Positions 15,043 to 24,303 of a stretch of DNA of 64,000 nucleotides are shown one piece after another (the stretch's first letter is position 1; the number at the start of each line of letters is the position of its first letter). The notes under the pieces are model-generated. The model had not been told where the DNA came from, did no database searches, and was given only the letters and a program-made list of their open reading frames with translations. Both the position numbers and the translations under genes were made by a program. Source of the DNA: Lachnospiraceae bacterium (GTDB lineage Bacteria > Bacillota > Clostridia > Lachnospirales > Lachnospiraceae); assembly GCA_014804675.1 (NCBI GenBank), contig JAAUZH010000009.1, positions 221,684 to 285,683 on the forward strand, read 5' to 3'.

Positions 15043-15567
15043 ATGTTGAAAGGGCGTGATAGCGTGGCATTCGGAAAGAACTATTTCAAAAATCTATTTA
15101 AAAAAGTGAATATCAATGTCAAAGACGGCGGCGTTTCCGTAAATCTTAATATGACACGCTTCGGAATCAAGCTGGATAACGCACAAGACGCACTGGACAA
15201 CGAATTTCTGACACGCATGATACAGCACGTTCCCGGGGAAGATGGCGGCGCACTGCGAGCAGATATAAAGGCATTTAACGAAACAAACGGAGAACGTGGT
15301 GTTATATATGCGTACAATCCAAACGGTGTACCGTATGGGCATTATCAGCACACAGGAATCATGTATGCAGACCCTATCACTGGAAAAGGAGCGTTTTATA
15401 AGCCTGATTACGGTTTTTGGAGCCGTCCGGGAGTTGAGAAAGTACCGACCACACGCCTACTGCAATATCAGAACCCAGAAGCAAAGCGAGATTGGGCGAG
15501 ATATACAGCGGAGCACGAAAAAGAAGCCATTGTTGAGGCGGCTAAGAATGGATTTAAAAAGGAGTAG
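15043..15567 (+). CDS. Minor capsid / head-tail completion protein
   Basis: A 174-residue protein resembling the phage minor capsid family (PF11114): N-terminal basic helix FGKNYFKNLFKK, a beta core, then YGHYQHTGIMYADPITGKGAFY and DWARYTAEHEKEAIVEAAKNG. The ATG at 15043 has a weak ribosome site; a GTG at 15064 behind GAAAGGG is equally plausible. It abuts the second minor capsid gene. Assignment by pattern only. Confidence 0.55.
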   Translation: MLKGRDSVAFGKNYFKNLFKKVNINVKDGGVSVNLNMTRFGIKLDNAQDALDNEFLTRMIQHVPGEDGGALRADIKAFNETNGERGVIYAYNPNGVPYGHYQHTGIMYADPITGKGAFYKPDYGFWSRPGVEKVPTTRLLQYQNPEAKRDWARYTAEHEKEAIVEAAKNGFKKE

Positions 15568-15570
15568 TGT

Positions 15571-16857
15571 ATGTTTACCCCCGATTATCTGAATGATTTG
15601 GTGGAAAGTAGCCATATAGCCGCCACTGAATTTAATATGTATCTGACAAATAAAGTGATTGATTCTATCATCAATCTGTTTGAATCAGAAGGCGAAATCA
15701 AGATTATTCCGTCAAACCGCCAACGCATAAAGCTGTTAAACGAGCAATCCGGCATACTGGTATCTGATATCGAAAAGGAAATCAGAAAGCGCCTACCGGG
15801 AGTTGAAAAGAAAATCCGTGAAGCATTTCTGCAAGCCGGATATGAAATCAATGAGGATATCAATAAATCCATTGCCGATATGGTGGAATCTGACAAGGAA
15901 TTAAAGGATTTTATTGGGGAAGCCCCACGACTTGAACATCTGACAGAAAGCGAAAAGAAATTGTTAGATGCAGCATACAAGCGGACAAGTGGAGAAATAC
16001 GGAATTTGACAAAAACCACGGCAGCAGACCTAAATCAGCAGTTTATGAAATCCTGTGATTCTGCGTGGTGGAAAGCTACCCATGGAGTTGATAAGAATAC
16101 GGCTATCAGAGAGGCTATAAGCGAAGTATCGAAGTATGGCTCTCATGTGGTATATAAGGGCGGAAGAAAAATGACTGTAGAAGCTGCTACGAGAATGTGT
16201 GTGTTGACTGGAATCAATCAAGCAAACGCCGAGATTACACTTTCCCATTGTGCAGATATTGGCATGACAACAGTTCTTGTAAGTAGTCATATAGGGGCAA
16301 GATACACTGACCATGACGAACCGGCTAATCACCAATCATGGCAAGGGAAAATTTATTCTCTTAATGAGGAGCTTCTTAAAAAATTTGGATATGTCGGTAA
16401 TGAAGAAAAACCGAAAAAGAATGTGTTTGGGAAAATCAAAGAGTTTTTTCAGAAATTCAGAAAGAAAAAAGAAAAATACCCGGATTTTGAAACGGTCACA
16501 GGATATGGAACGATTGAGGGATTATGCGGTGTGAATTGTCGGCATACATTTCACCCATTCGACCCGAAGTATAACAGTAATCCATACAAGGACTACGACA
16601 ACGAGGAAAATAAGAAAAAATACGACCTATTCCAAAAGCAAAGGGCAATGGAACGGAAAATAAGAGAGACAAAGAAGCGGATGTATGAGATTCGGCATTC
16701 TATAAAGGCTTTCACTGATGAAAACCAAATTGACGCAATGAAAGAGGAATTATCAGAGGTCAAGGCGTTGTTTGATAGGCAGTTTGGAGAGTACGAGATT
16801 TTCTGCAAGCAGAATGGTTTGAAAGTAGACCAAGAGCGGTTATATGTCGGTAATTAG
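15571..16857 (+). CDS. Phage minor capsid protein 2
   Basis: A 428-residue protein of the Phage_min_cap2 family. It has an N-terminal helical region, a central block with MCVLTGINQANAEITLSHC and VSSHIGARYTDHDEPANHQSWQGKIYSL, and a NCRHTFHPF motif. A C-terminal coiled coil of about 80 residues follows. In A118-like phages it is a portal-associated head protein ejected or needed for assembly. In a complete phage scaffold and major capsid genes would follow; here they do not, making this the last recognisable structural gene. Confidence 0.88.
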   Translation: MFTPDYLNDLVESSHIAATEFNMYLTNKVIDSIINLFESEGEIKIIPSNRQRIKLLNEQSGILVSDIEKEIRKRLPGVEKKIREAFLQAGYEINEDINKSIADMVESDKELKDFIGEAPRLEHLTESEKKLLDAAYKRTSGEIRNLTKTTAADLNQQFMKSCDSAWWKATHGVDKNTAIREAISEVSKYGSHVVYKGGRKMTVEAATRMCVLTGINQANAEITLSHCADIGMTTVLVSSHIGARYTDHDEPANHQSWQGKIYSLNEELLKKFGYVGNEEKPKKNVFGKIKEFFQKFRKKKEKYPDFETVTGYGTIEGLCGVNCRHTFHPFDPKYNSNPYKDYDNEENKKKYDLFQKQRAMERKIRETKKRMYEIRHSIKAFTDENQIDAMKEELSEVKALFDRQFGEYEIFCKQNGLKVDQERLYVGN

Positions 16858-16924
16858 AAATGACCGTGAGCAGACCAAGAAAGCGAATGCAGGGGCGAAA
16901 AGGTATAAAAAGGAGCATGGATAA
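16844..16924 (+). CDS. Possible 26-aa basic peptide
   Basis: A short frame overlapping the end of the minor capsid gene and the start of the next gene (shared ATGG/TAAT junctions). The peptide is Lys/Arg-rich. There is no clear ribosome site, so translation would rely on coupling. It may be residual sequence from a deleted gene. Confidence 0.25.
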   Translation: MSVIRNDREQTKKANAGAKRYKKEHG

Positions 16925-17142
16925 TGGCAAGATATTATAGTATTTTAAGACCAGTATCAATAAACACATACCCGACTCCGAGGGATAATAAGGTTTTGGG
17001 AATAAAAAATTTTGGCGAAAGAAAATACTGTGAAGAAATCAGAAGAGAAGCGTGGGGATATATAGACTACGAAAAGGACCTTACTCCAAAAGATGCAAAT
17101 ATCTATGATTTGATGTATGGAGAATGTAACGAAAATAAATAA
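16924..17142 (+). CDS. Small hypothetical protein
   Basis: A 72-residue protein behind AAAAAGGAGCATGG. It begins MARYYSILRPVSINTYP and ends with DLTPKDANIYDLMYG. This start-and-end pattern recurs in short accessory proteins of gut Firmicute mobile elements. It lies where capsid and tail genes would be expected. Function unknown. Confidence 0.6.
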   Translation: MARYYSILRPVSINTYPTPRDNKVLGIKNFGERKYCEEIRREAWGYIDYEKDLTPKDANIYDLMYGECNENK

Positions 17143-17192
17143 TTGTCATATTCCCCCACCCACCCTCATATACTTATATCGGAGGTGGGCGC

Positions 17193-17312
17193 ATGACAAG
17201 AGTATACATCGGCGGTAAGCGTGTCACCAAAGAGGAATTGGAAAATTATGAGATACGGTCAGAGAAAGTTAAAAGAATACTGGCGGAAAAGATAAAAGAA
17301 AAAGGGCGGTAG
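17193..17312 (+). CDS. Tiny basic protein, paralog of 2277-2405
   Basis: A 39-residue protein behind ATCGGAGGTGGGCGC. It matches the 42-residue protein near the repressor along its whole length (MTRVYIGGKRVTKEEL... and KVKRILAEKIKEK). Two copies at opposite ends of the visible element suggest a duplicated regulatory or structural micro-protein. Function unknown. Confidence 0.6.
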   Translation: MTRVYIGGKRVTKEELENYEIRSEKVKRILAEKIKEKGR

Positions 17313-17314
17313 GG

Positions 17315-17665
17315 TTATCCTATCGCCTGTTCTTTTAGAAAATCAATCCATTCTTTATTAGGATTCATCCATTCCCCAGCGTTCACATAAAATTCAAGGT
17401 GCAAGTCGGGCATTGCGTGTTTATAATATCTCACTTCACCCTCAACTACATCAAAAGTATTGCAACCGTGCCATTCTCTTGTTTTGGTATTAAAATAATT
17501 TTCATATATAAGGACGTGTCTGTTGCCAGAAATAGACATTTTTTCAGCTTGTTTTAGAGCCTTGTCAAATTCATCAAAAAGATAATAGTCAAGGTGCATA
17601 TTATCCCTTACAAGGTATTCAAACAAAGGTCTGTCGGTTTTATTTTTCATTGGATATTTAGTCAT
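17315..17665 (-). CDS. Hypothetical protein
   Basis: A 116-residue acidic/aromatic protein on the minus strand, starting after AGAAAGAAGAG. It contains HVLIYENYFNTKTREWHGCNTF and a C-terminal WMNPNKEWIDFLKEQ. No membrane segment or catalytic motif is visible. With the next minus-strand gene it forms a small accessory cassette beside the recombinase. Function unknown. Confidence 0.6.
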   Translation of the reverse strand: MTKYPMKNKTDRPLFEYLVRDNMHLDYYLFDEFDKALKQAEKMSISGNRHVLIYENYFNTKTREWHGCNTFDVVEGEVRYYKHAMPDLHLEFYVNAGEWMNPNKEWIDFLKEQAIG

Positions 17666-17713
17666 ATCTTCTCTTCTTTCTCCCAGCGCAACCCCGCCGG
17701 GTGGGTGGTGTGG

Positions 17714-17899
17714 TTATTTTCTATTCAAAAGCTCCCAGTTATCAACTTCTGAATCTGTTTTATTGCCGTTCCAAATCTTTAAAACTCTGAATCCGTTCCC
17801 TCTTAAATCCTGTGCCATTTCTGCCTGTGATGCGTAATCGCTGTATCTGAATATTCTAAGGTTTCTTGCGCTATCCCTTACCAATGCTGTTCTTGTCAT
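17714..17899 (-). CDS. Hypothetical protein, 61 aa
   Basis: A 61-residue protein with ARNLRIFRYSDYASQAEMAQ and GNGFRVLKIWNGN, a compact alpha/beta pattern recurrent in Firmicute mobile elements. An ACGGAGGTACAC ribosome site precedes it on the minus strand. It is divergent from the AbrB-like gene across the GGTAACC operator region, so it is probably under the same control. Function unknown. Confidence 0.6.
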   Translation of the reverse strand: MTRTALVRDSARNLRIFRYSDYASQAEMAQDLRGNGFRVLKIWNGNKTDSEVDNWELLNRK

Positions 17900-17941
17900 T
17901 TCTGTGTACCTCCGTTTGATTTGATAAGTCTATTTTACGCT

Positions 17942-18033
17942 ATTGGTAACCAATAGTCAAGAGGTTTTTGAAATTTTTTTAAAATATTTTTCTTGCGTTT
18001 TGGTAACCAATGTTTTACTATATAGTTACCAAT
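17942..18033. promoter_or_regulatory. Triple GGTAACC operator in divergent promoter
   Basis: ATTGGTAACCAAT (17942-17954), TTGGTAACCAA (18000-18010) and a half-type GTTACCAAT ending at 18033 lie between the divergent 17899 and 18050 genes. Two are perfect palindromes, the usual form of a dimeric regulator site. The third abuts the ribosome site of the AbrB-like gene, suggesting autoregulation of the regulator-recombinase operon. Confidence 0.7.
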
Positions 18034-18049
18034 GAAAAGGAGATGTGAA

Positions 18050-18238
18050 ATGGTAGAGAGAAATATAATCATGGGGAAAGCCGGGGGAACTGCCGGGAAG
18101 AACTCTGTAAACTACAAAATCAGTCTTCCGGCTGAAATGGTAAAGGAATTAGGAGTAACGCAGGAAGATAAAAGCGTACTGGTATCTTTTGACGGAAAAA
18201 GGATATGTATAGAAAAGAATAAGGCGGTGACAGAATGA
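18050..18238 (+). CDS. AbrB/MazE-like DNA-binding regulator
   Basis: A 62-residue protein with the swapped-hairpin AbrB pattern: NYKISLPAEMVKELGVTQEDKSVLVSFDGKRI, the strand-helix-strand arrangement of SpoVT/AbrB and MazE. The start at 18050 follows AAAAGGAGATGTGAA. It overlaps the recombinase start by 4 bases, so both are made from one message. It is the best candidate to bind the GGTAACC palindromes and set recombinase level. Binding is inferred. Confidence 0.75.
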   Translation: MVERNIIMGKAGGTAGKNSVNYKISLPAEMVKELGVTQEDKSVLVSFDGKRICIEKNKAVTE

Positions 18239-19581
18239 AAAAACAAAATGTAGCCTATCTGAGAGTGTCCACTGAAGCACAGACAGAAAAGTATGGATTA
18301 GACGTACAAAGGCAGAAAATAATTGAATACTGTGAGAAAAACAATGTTGAAATTGACAAATGGTATATTGACGGTGGTTACTCCGGAAGTAACATTGACC
18401 GCCCGGATATGCAAGCCCTGTTAGATGATTCTGAAAAGGGGCTTATCGGCACGGTCTACATATACAAGCTAGACAGAATGAGCCGAGATGTGATTGACAC
18501 CCTCAATCTGCTCCATAGGGTACTGCCAAAGTATGGGGTTAAGGTTGTTTCTATGACCGAGGATTTGAGTATTGAAAACCCGATGGATAAAGTAATGCTT
18601 ACAATGAATGCTGCAATGAACCAGTACGAGAGAGAAGTGATCAGAATGAGAATGTCTGCCGGAATGAAAGAGAGAGTAAAAAACGGATTATGGATGGGAG
18701 GAAATAGAACACCGTTTGGATATCGCTACGATCGAAATGACGGTATATTGCATGTAAAAGAGGATGAAGCAGAAGTTGTGAGACAAGCGTATAAATTATA
18801 CATTGATGGTTATTCATGTGAGAACATATCTAAAATTCTTGGATTTAAAGGGGAGAGGATTGTTACACAAATATTAAAGAGAAAATCTAATATAGGAATA
18901 ATAAAATATAAAGGGGAAGAGTACAAAGGGCAGCACGAAGCTATAGTTGATGAAAAGACATTCTATGAAGCACAGGAACACATGAAAAAACGTCATACAA
19001 ACTCTCATATAGCAAACGATCACATATTAACAGGACTTTGCTATTGTGGAGTGTGTGGGGCAAGAATGCGGTATCAGAAGTGGGGAAAATATCACAAACT
19101 ATGTTGCTATTCACAATACAGAACAGGAAAGGAATACATGATAAAGAACCCAAATTGCGACAACCAAAGGGAGAATGCAAATGAGGTTGAACAATTGGTT
19201 GAAGAATGCTTTAAAGAATTTTCGTTAAACATAGAATATGGGGAGTATAGAGAAAGCAAGAAGGATATTATTGAAAGCTCTATTAAGAAATCAAATGCAA
19301 AGATAAAGAAATATTATTCATTATATGCTGAAAATGAAAGTGATAATCTTCTTGAATTAATACAAGAAGAAGAGAAACGGGTAAGAGAACTAAAAAAACA
19401 GCTCGAATTTGAAAAAGAGAATGAACATAGAAACAGTAAGGAAAAAATAGATAAAATTAAAAAAGTTTCTGATATATGGGATGAATTAACGGGAAAGGAA
19501 AAGAATATGGTTTTGAAAGAATATGTAGAAAGGATTGTGATAAAGAATGGAGATATAGATATACACTTTATTGATTTTTAA
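18235..19581 (+). CDS. Large serine recombinase
   Basis: A 448-residue large serine recombinase. The N-terminal resolvase domain has YLRVSTEAQ with the nucleophile Ser at residue 12, and YIKLDRMSRD-like YKLDRMSRD near 80. The central recombinase domain (about 165-260) is followed by a zinc ribbon (CYCGVCGARM near 273, C...NPNC near 305) and a coiled coil. Such enzymes catalyse directional attP x attB exchange, and excision with a directionality factor. Its stop is immediately followed by the spoIIIG fragment, exactly as SpoIVCA borders the sigK skin junction. It is shorter than many phage integrases but close to skin recombinases in size. Confidence 0.93.
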   Translation: MKKQNVAYLRVSTEAQTEKYGLDVQRQKIIEYCEKNNVEIDKWYIDGGYSGSNIDRPDMQALLDDSEKGLIGTVYIYKLDRMSRDVIDTLNLLHRVLPKYGVKVVSMTEDLSIENPMDKVMLTMNAAMNQYEREVIRMRMSAGMKERVKNGLWMGGNRTPFGYRYDRNDGILHVKEDEAEVVRQAYKLYIDGYSCENISKILGFKGERIVTQILKRKSNIGIIKYKGEEYKGQHEAIVDEKTFYEAQEHMKKRHTNSHIANDHILTGLCYCGVCGARMRYQKWGKYHKLCCYSQYRTGKEYMIKNPNCDNQRENANEVEQLVEECFKEFSLNIEYGEYRESKKDIIESSIKKSNAKIKKYYSLYAENESDNLLELIQEEEKRVRELKKQLEFEKENEHRNSKEKIDKIKKVSDIWDELTGKEKNMVLKEYVERIVIKNGDIDIHFIDF

Positions 19582-19611
19582 TTATATTTTCTACTTACTA
19601 TAGCTACTCCT
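19582..19611. other. Putative attR junction inside spoIIIG
   Basis: Between the recombinase stop (19579-19581) and the sigma-G Met codon (19612) lie 30 bases in which phage sequence gives way to spoIIIG. GCTACTCCT (19603-19611) reads Ala-Thr-Pro, fitting the host AVP before Met. TTTTCTACTTAC at 19587-19598 would read Phe-Ser-Thr-Tyr, but is out of frame by four extra bases. The crossover bases cannot be fixed without the other junction. Confidence 0.65.
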
Positions 19612-20103
19612 ATGATTATAGGAGAAATAAGAAGATACTTACGGGATAACAATAGCATCCGGGTGAGCCGCTCCCTAAAAGATACCGCCTATAAGGCCAT
19701 TTACACAAAGGAGGCCATGACCAAGAAAAACCTGGTAGAGCCTACTATAGCGGAAATCGCAACGGAAATCGGTATTTCCAAGGAGGATATCGTCTATGCA
19801 TTAGATGCCATTCAAAATCCCATGAGTCTTTATGAGCCTATTTATACAGAGGGAGGAGATACCCTTTATGTAATGGACCAGATCAGCGACAAGAAGAACA
19901 AGGAGGAATTGTGGATAGAGCACATTTCTTTGTTTGAAGCAATGAAAAAGTTGAATGAAAGAGAATATGAGATTATCAGCATGCGTTTTTTTGAAGGAAA
20001 GACTCAAATAGAAGTATCGGAAATCATAGGTATCTCCCAGGCACAGGTCAGCCGTCTGGAAAAAAATGCATTGAAGATCATGCGCAGTTATCTGGAAGGC
20101 TGA
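19582..20103 (+). pseudogene. spoIIIG: Sporulation sigma factor G, C-terminal part
   Basis: An open frame without its own start signal encodes the sigma-G C-terminal portion from region 2.3 onward. MIIGEIRRYLRDNNSIRVSRSL matches sigma G rather than sigma F. The regions 3 and 4 follow, including AMKKLNEREYEIISMRFFEGKTQIEVSEIIGISQAQVSRLE, which recognises the -35 box. The N-terminal part, with core-binding regions 1.2-2.2, is missing and should lie beyond the left edge of the element. Sigma G drives late forespore genes, so the cell cannot make it unless the element is excised. Downstream ylmC and nrdR support the identity, since they normally follow spoIIIG. Confidence 0.92.
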
Positions 20104-22054
<1,951 letters not shown>

Positions 22055-22108
22055 GGCAGAGAGCGGATAATATAGAGCATATATGGAAAAAGGAGTGTTT
22101 TCATTATC

Positions 22109-22648
22109 ATGGAAGATTATTTAACAACAGGGAGTAAGATACATCTAACCCCCCTTTCTCCAAGGAAGGAGCAGATTCAGATAAAAGATATCGCCCATGC
22201 GCTGTCTTTTATGACAAGGGCAAACGGACAGTTTCCGGAGTTTTATTCAGTGGCTCAGCACAGCATTCACTGTCAGGAGGAAGCAAAGGCCAGAGGATTG
22301 AGCAAGCGGGTTCAGTTAGCCTGCCTGCTTCATGATGGAAGCGAGGCATATATGGCGGATATTATCCGTCCCATTAAGAAGCATTTGCCGGCCTATCTGG
22401 AAATAGAAGCCGGACTTCAGGGAGCAGTGTACGAAAAATATTTAAATACGCCTTTAACAGAAGAAGAGGAAGCACAGGTAAAAAGCGTAGACGATGATCT
22501 GCTCTATCATGAGTTTCTTCATTATATGAATGAAGCGTTGTTTGAACAATGTCCACAGCTTCAAAGTGCTCCGGAATTTATTACGGAAGAATTTAAAGCT
22601 GTGGAGAAACGGTTTTTGGAGCGGTTTTACGAACTTTATGTTCAATAA
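22109..22648 (+). CDS. HD-domain phosphohydrolase
   Basis: A 179-residue protein of the HD superfamily: conserved His in YSVAQHSIHC (about 50) and the metal-binding HD pair in LACLLHDGSEAYMADI (about 72-87), with a distal Asp in VDDDLLYHE (about 133). Small proteins of this type resemble YfbR/YedJ-like nucleotidases or metal-dependent phosphohydrolases. It follows glpK by 54 bases behind AAAAAGGAGTG. The substrate cannot be read from the sequence. Confidence 0.8.
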   Translation: MEDYLTTGSKIHLTPLSPRKEQIQIKDIAHALSFMTRANGQFPEFYSVAQHSIHCQEEAKARGLSKRVQLACLLHDGSEAYMADIIRPIKKHLPAYLEIEAGLQGAVYEKYLNTPLTEEEEAQVKSVDDDLLYHEFLHYMNEALFEQCPQLQSAPEFITEEFKAVEKRFLERFYELYVQ

Positions 22649-22743
22649 AGTCTGAGGGCTTCAAGAGACAGAAAAAGAATATTTTAAGATGGCACCAAAA
22701 ACCGCTATTTGCATACAATAAGAAAAAGCAATCAGGTGGCCTT

Positions 22744-22977
22744 ATGATTATGCGCTTTAGTGAATTGTGTGAGAAAGAAGTAATCAGTATACGGGATTGC
22801 AGGAAATTAGGTCATGTAAGGGATTTGGAAATGGATCCCTGTAATGGCTGTATTTGTAAGATTATAGTAAAATCGTCCTTTTGTTTTTGCGGCTTTTTCA
22901 GTGGCAATGATGAAATCGTGATTCCCTTTAAGGATATTAAACAGATTGGACCGGATATTATTCTGGTAAATATATAA
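22744..22977 (+). CDS. ylmC: YlmC/YmxH PRC-barrel sporulation protein
   Basis: A 77-residue PRC-barrel protein: RFSELCEKEVISIRDCRKLGHVRDLEMDP forms the first strands and FFSGNDEIVIPFKDIKQIGPDIILV the last. YlmC/YmxH genes lie immediately after spoIIIG in many clostridia. Here glpK and an HD gene have come between. The start may be 22744 or 22750; both follow CAGGTGGCC. The role in sporulation is not established. Confidence 0.85.
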   Translation: MIMRFSELCEKEVISIRDCRKLGHVRDLEMDPCNGCICKIIVKSSFCFCGFFSGNDEIVIPFKDIKQIGPDIILVNI

Positions 22978-23030
22978 GAAGCAAGACAGGCGGAAGTGTT
23001 ACGATTTCCCAAGCGTTTCTGTTAATTTAG

Positions 23031-23059
23031 TTGACATAAAGTTTTTTATCCCGTATAAT
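23031..23059 (+). promoter_or_regulatory. Consensus sigma-A promoter for nrdR
   Basis: TTGACA (23031-23036) and TATAAT (23054-23059) are separated by 17 bases, a perfect housekeeping promoter. The start of nrdR lies about 88 bases downstream. Confidence 0.9.
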
Positions 23060-23146
23060 GGATTTATACCTGTGGTGAGAATGCCTGATGGACTAGAGTA
23101 TAGGGTATTTGTTTCCAAAAAGAATAGAACTAGGGGGAAAATGCAT

Positions 23147-23599
23147 ATGAAGTGTCCGTTTTGTGGTCATGAAAATACGAGAGTAATCGACTCAAGGCCC
23201 GCTGAGGAAAATAATTCCATCAGAAGGCGCCGGGTCTGCGATGAATGTGAAAAGAGATTTACAACCTATGAAAAAGTAGAGACCATACCTCTTATCATCA
23301 TTAAGAAGGATAATAACAGGGAAACCTACGACCGTTCCAAAATCGAGGCAGGAGTGTTGAGAGCCTGTCATAAACGTCCTATCAGCGCCAATCAGATCAA
23401 TCAGCTGATAGATGAGGTGGAAACGGCGATTTTTAATATGGAAGAAAAGGAAATTTCCAGTACGGTTATTGGTGAACTGGTTATGAATAAGTTAAAAGAT
23501 CTGGAAGCAGTTGCTTATGTAAGATTTGCTTCTGTTTATCGTGAATTTAAAGATATCAATACCTTTATGGAAGAACTAAAAAGCGTTCTCGATAAATAA
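23147..23599 (+). CDS. nrdR: Ribonucleotide reductase repressor NrdR
   Basis: A 150-residue NrdR. The N-terminal zinc ribbon has CPFCG (3-7) and CDECEKRF (31-38), and the ATP-cone domain (about 49-139) starts KKDNNRETYDRSKI. NrdR senses ATP/dATP and binds NrdR boxes upstream of ribonucleotide reductase genes. The ATG at 23147 behind AGGGGGAAAA gives the usual family length. Its place after ylmC in the spoIIIG neighbourhood is conserved. Confidence 0.95.
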   Translation: MKCPFCGHENTRVIDSRPAEENNSIRRRRVCDECEKRFTTYEKVETIPLIIIKKDNNRETYDRSKIEAGVLRACHKRPISANQINQLIDEVETAIFNMEEKEISSTVIGELVMNKLKDLEAVAYVRFASVYREFKDINTFMEELKSVLDK

Positions 23600-23603
23600 A
23601 CAG

Positions 23604-23659
23604 CTCTCCTCCTCTTTACTCACTGATGAAAAGCAGTGAAAGAGGAGGGGAATTTTTTT
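23604..23659 (+). terminator. Terminator after nrdR
   Basis: CTCCTCCTCTTT and CACTG near 23604-23625 pair with CAGTG and AAAGAGGAGGGG at 23634-23650, followed by AATTTTTTT. A strong intrinsic terminator ends the nrdR transcript. Confidence 0.85.
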
Positions 23660-23739
23660 GCTTATCTTATCTATATGAAACCGGACAGGATTTTGCCATT
23701 ATAGGGACAGAGGTGAAAAGAACATTGCTAAAAAACACC

Positions 23740-23768
23740 TTGCAATTTCGCCAACTGTTTTTTATACT
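23740..23768 (+). promoter_or_regulatory. Promoter for yqeG block, probably leaderless
   Basis: TTGCAA (23740-23745) and TATACT (23763-23768) are 17 bases apart. The yqeG ATG begins at 23775, about where transcription should start. No purine-rich ribosome site lies before that ATG. Confidence 0.7.
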
Positions 23769-23774
23769 AGAACC

Positions 23775-24302
23775 ATGAGTATATTGAAGCAATTTTATCC
23801 AGACAATTACATAGATTCTACTTATCAAATTGATTTTGAACAGATGCAGAAGCAGGGAATCCGGGGAGTCATATTTGATATAGACAATACACTGGTTCCC
23901 CATGGCGCTCCTGCAGATGAAAGGAGCAGGGCATTGTTTTTGGAGCTTCACAGGCTGGGAATACAGACTATGCTTTTGTCCAATAATAAAGAACCAAGAG
24001 TAAAGTCCTTTGCGGATCAGGTCCATACCAGTTATATTTACAAAGCGGGAAAGCCGGCTATAGGGAACTATGAAAAAGCAATGAAGTTGATGGGAACCAA
24101 TAGAAAGACTACTTTGTTCGTAGGTGACCAGCTGTTTACGGATGTGTGGGGAGCCAATCGGGCAGGTATTACTACTTATCTGGTAAAGCCCATTCATCCC
24201 AAGGAAGAAATCCAGATTGTGTTGAAGCGGCGCCTGGAGTGGATTGTACTTTATTTTTATAAAAAGAGCCTTATGAAAAAGAAAAGAGGAAAGGCGGGCT
24301 GA
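23775..24302 (+). CDS. yqeG: YqeG-family HAD phosphatase
   Basis: A 175-residue HAD subclass IIIA phosphatase. Motif I is FDIDNTLVPH (residues 35-44), motif II LLSNNKEP near 73, and motif III/IV GDQLFTDVWGAN near 117. YqeG resembles phosphatidylglycerophosphate phosphatases of the Gep4/PTPMT1 type, though B. subtilis function is not settled. It heads the aroE-aroK-aroQ-efp block, with aroE starting 2 bases after its stop. No ribosome site precedes the ATG, and the promoter spacing suggests a leaderless message. Confidence 0.88.
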   Translation: MSILKQFYPDNYIDSTYQIDFEQMQKQGIRGVIFDIDNTLVPHGAPADERSRALFLELHRLGIQTMLLSNNKEPRVKSFADQVHTSYIYKAGKPAIGNYEKAMKLMGTNRKTTLFVGDQLFTDVWGANRAGITTYLVKPIHPKEEIQIVLKRRLEWIVLYFYKKSLMKKKRGKAG

Positions 24303-24303
24303 A

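Larger units (their letters stand above)
1..19590 (+). mobile_element. Skin-like prophage element, left end outside window
   Basis: A continuous block of phage genes runs from base 1 to the serine recombinase stop at 19581 and abuts a spoIIIG fragment. The order is repressor, recombination, replication, methylase, terminase, portal, minor capsid, small accessory genes, regulator, recombinase. Scaffold, major capsid, tail, holin and lysin genes are absent from the visible part. The exact right boundary lies between 19582 and 19611. The left boundary and the 5' part of spoIIIG are not visible, so the total size is unknown. Confidence 0.9.
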
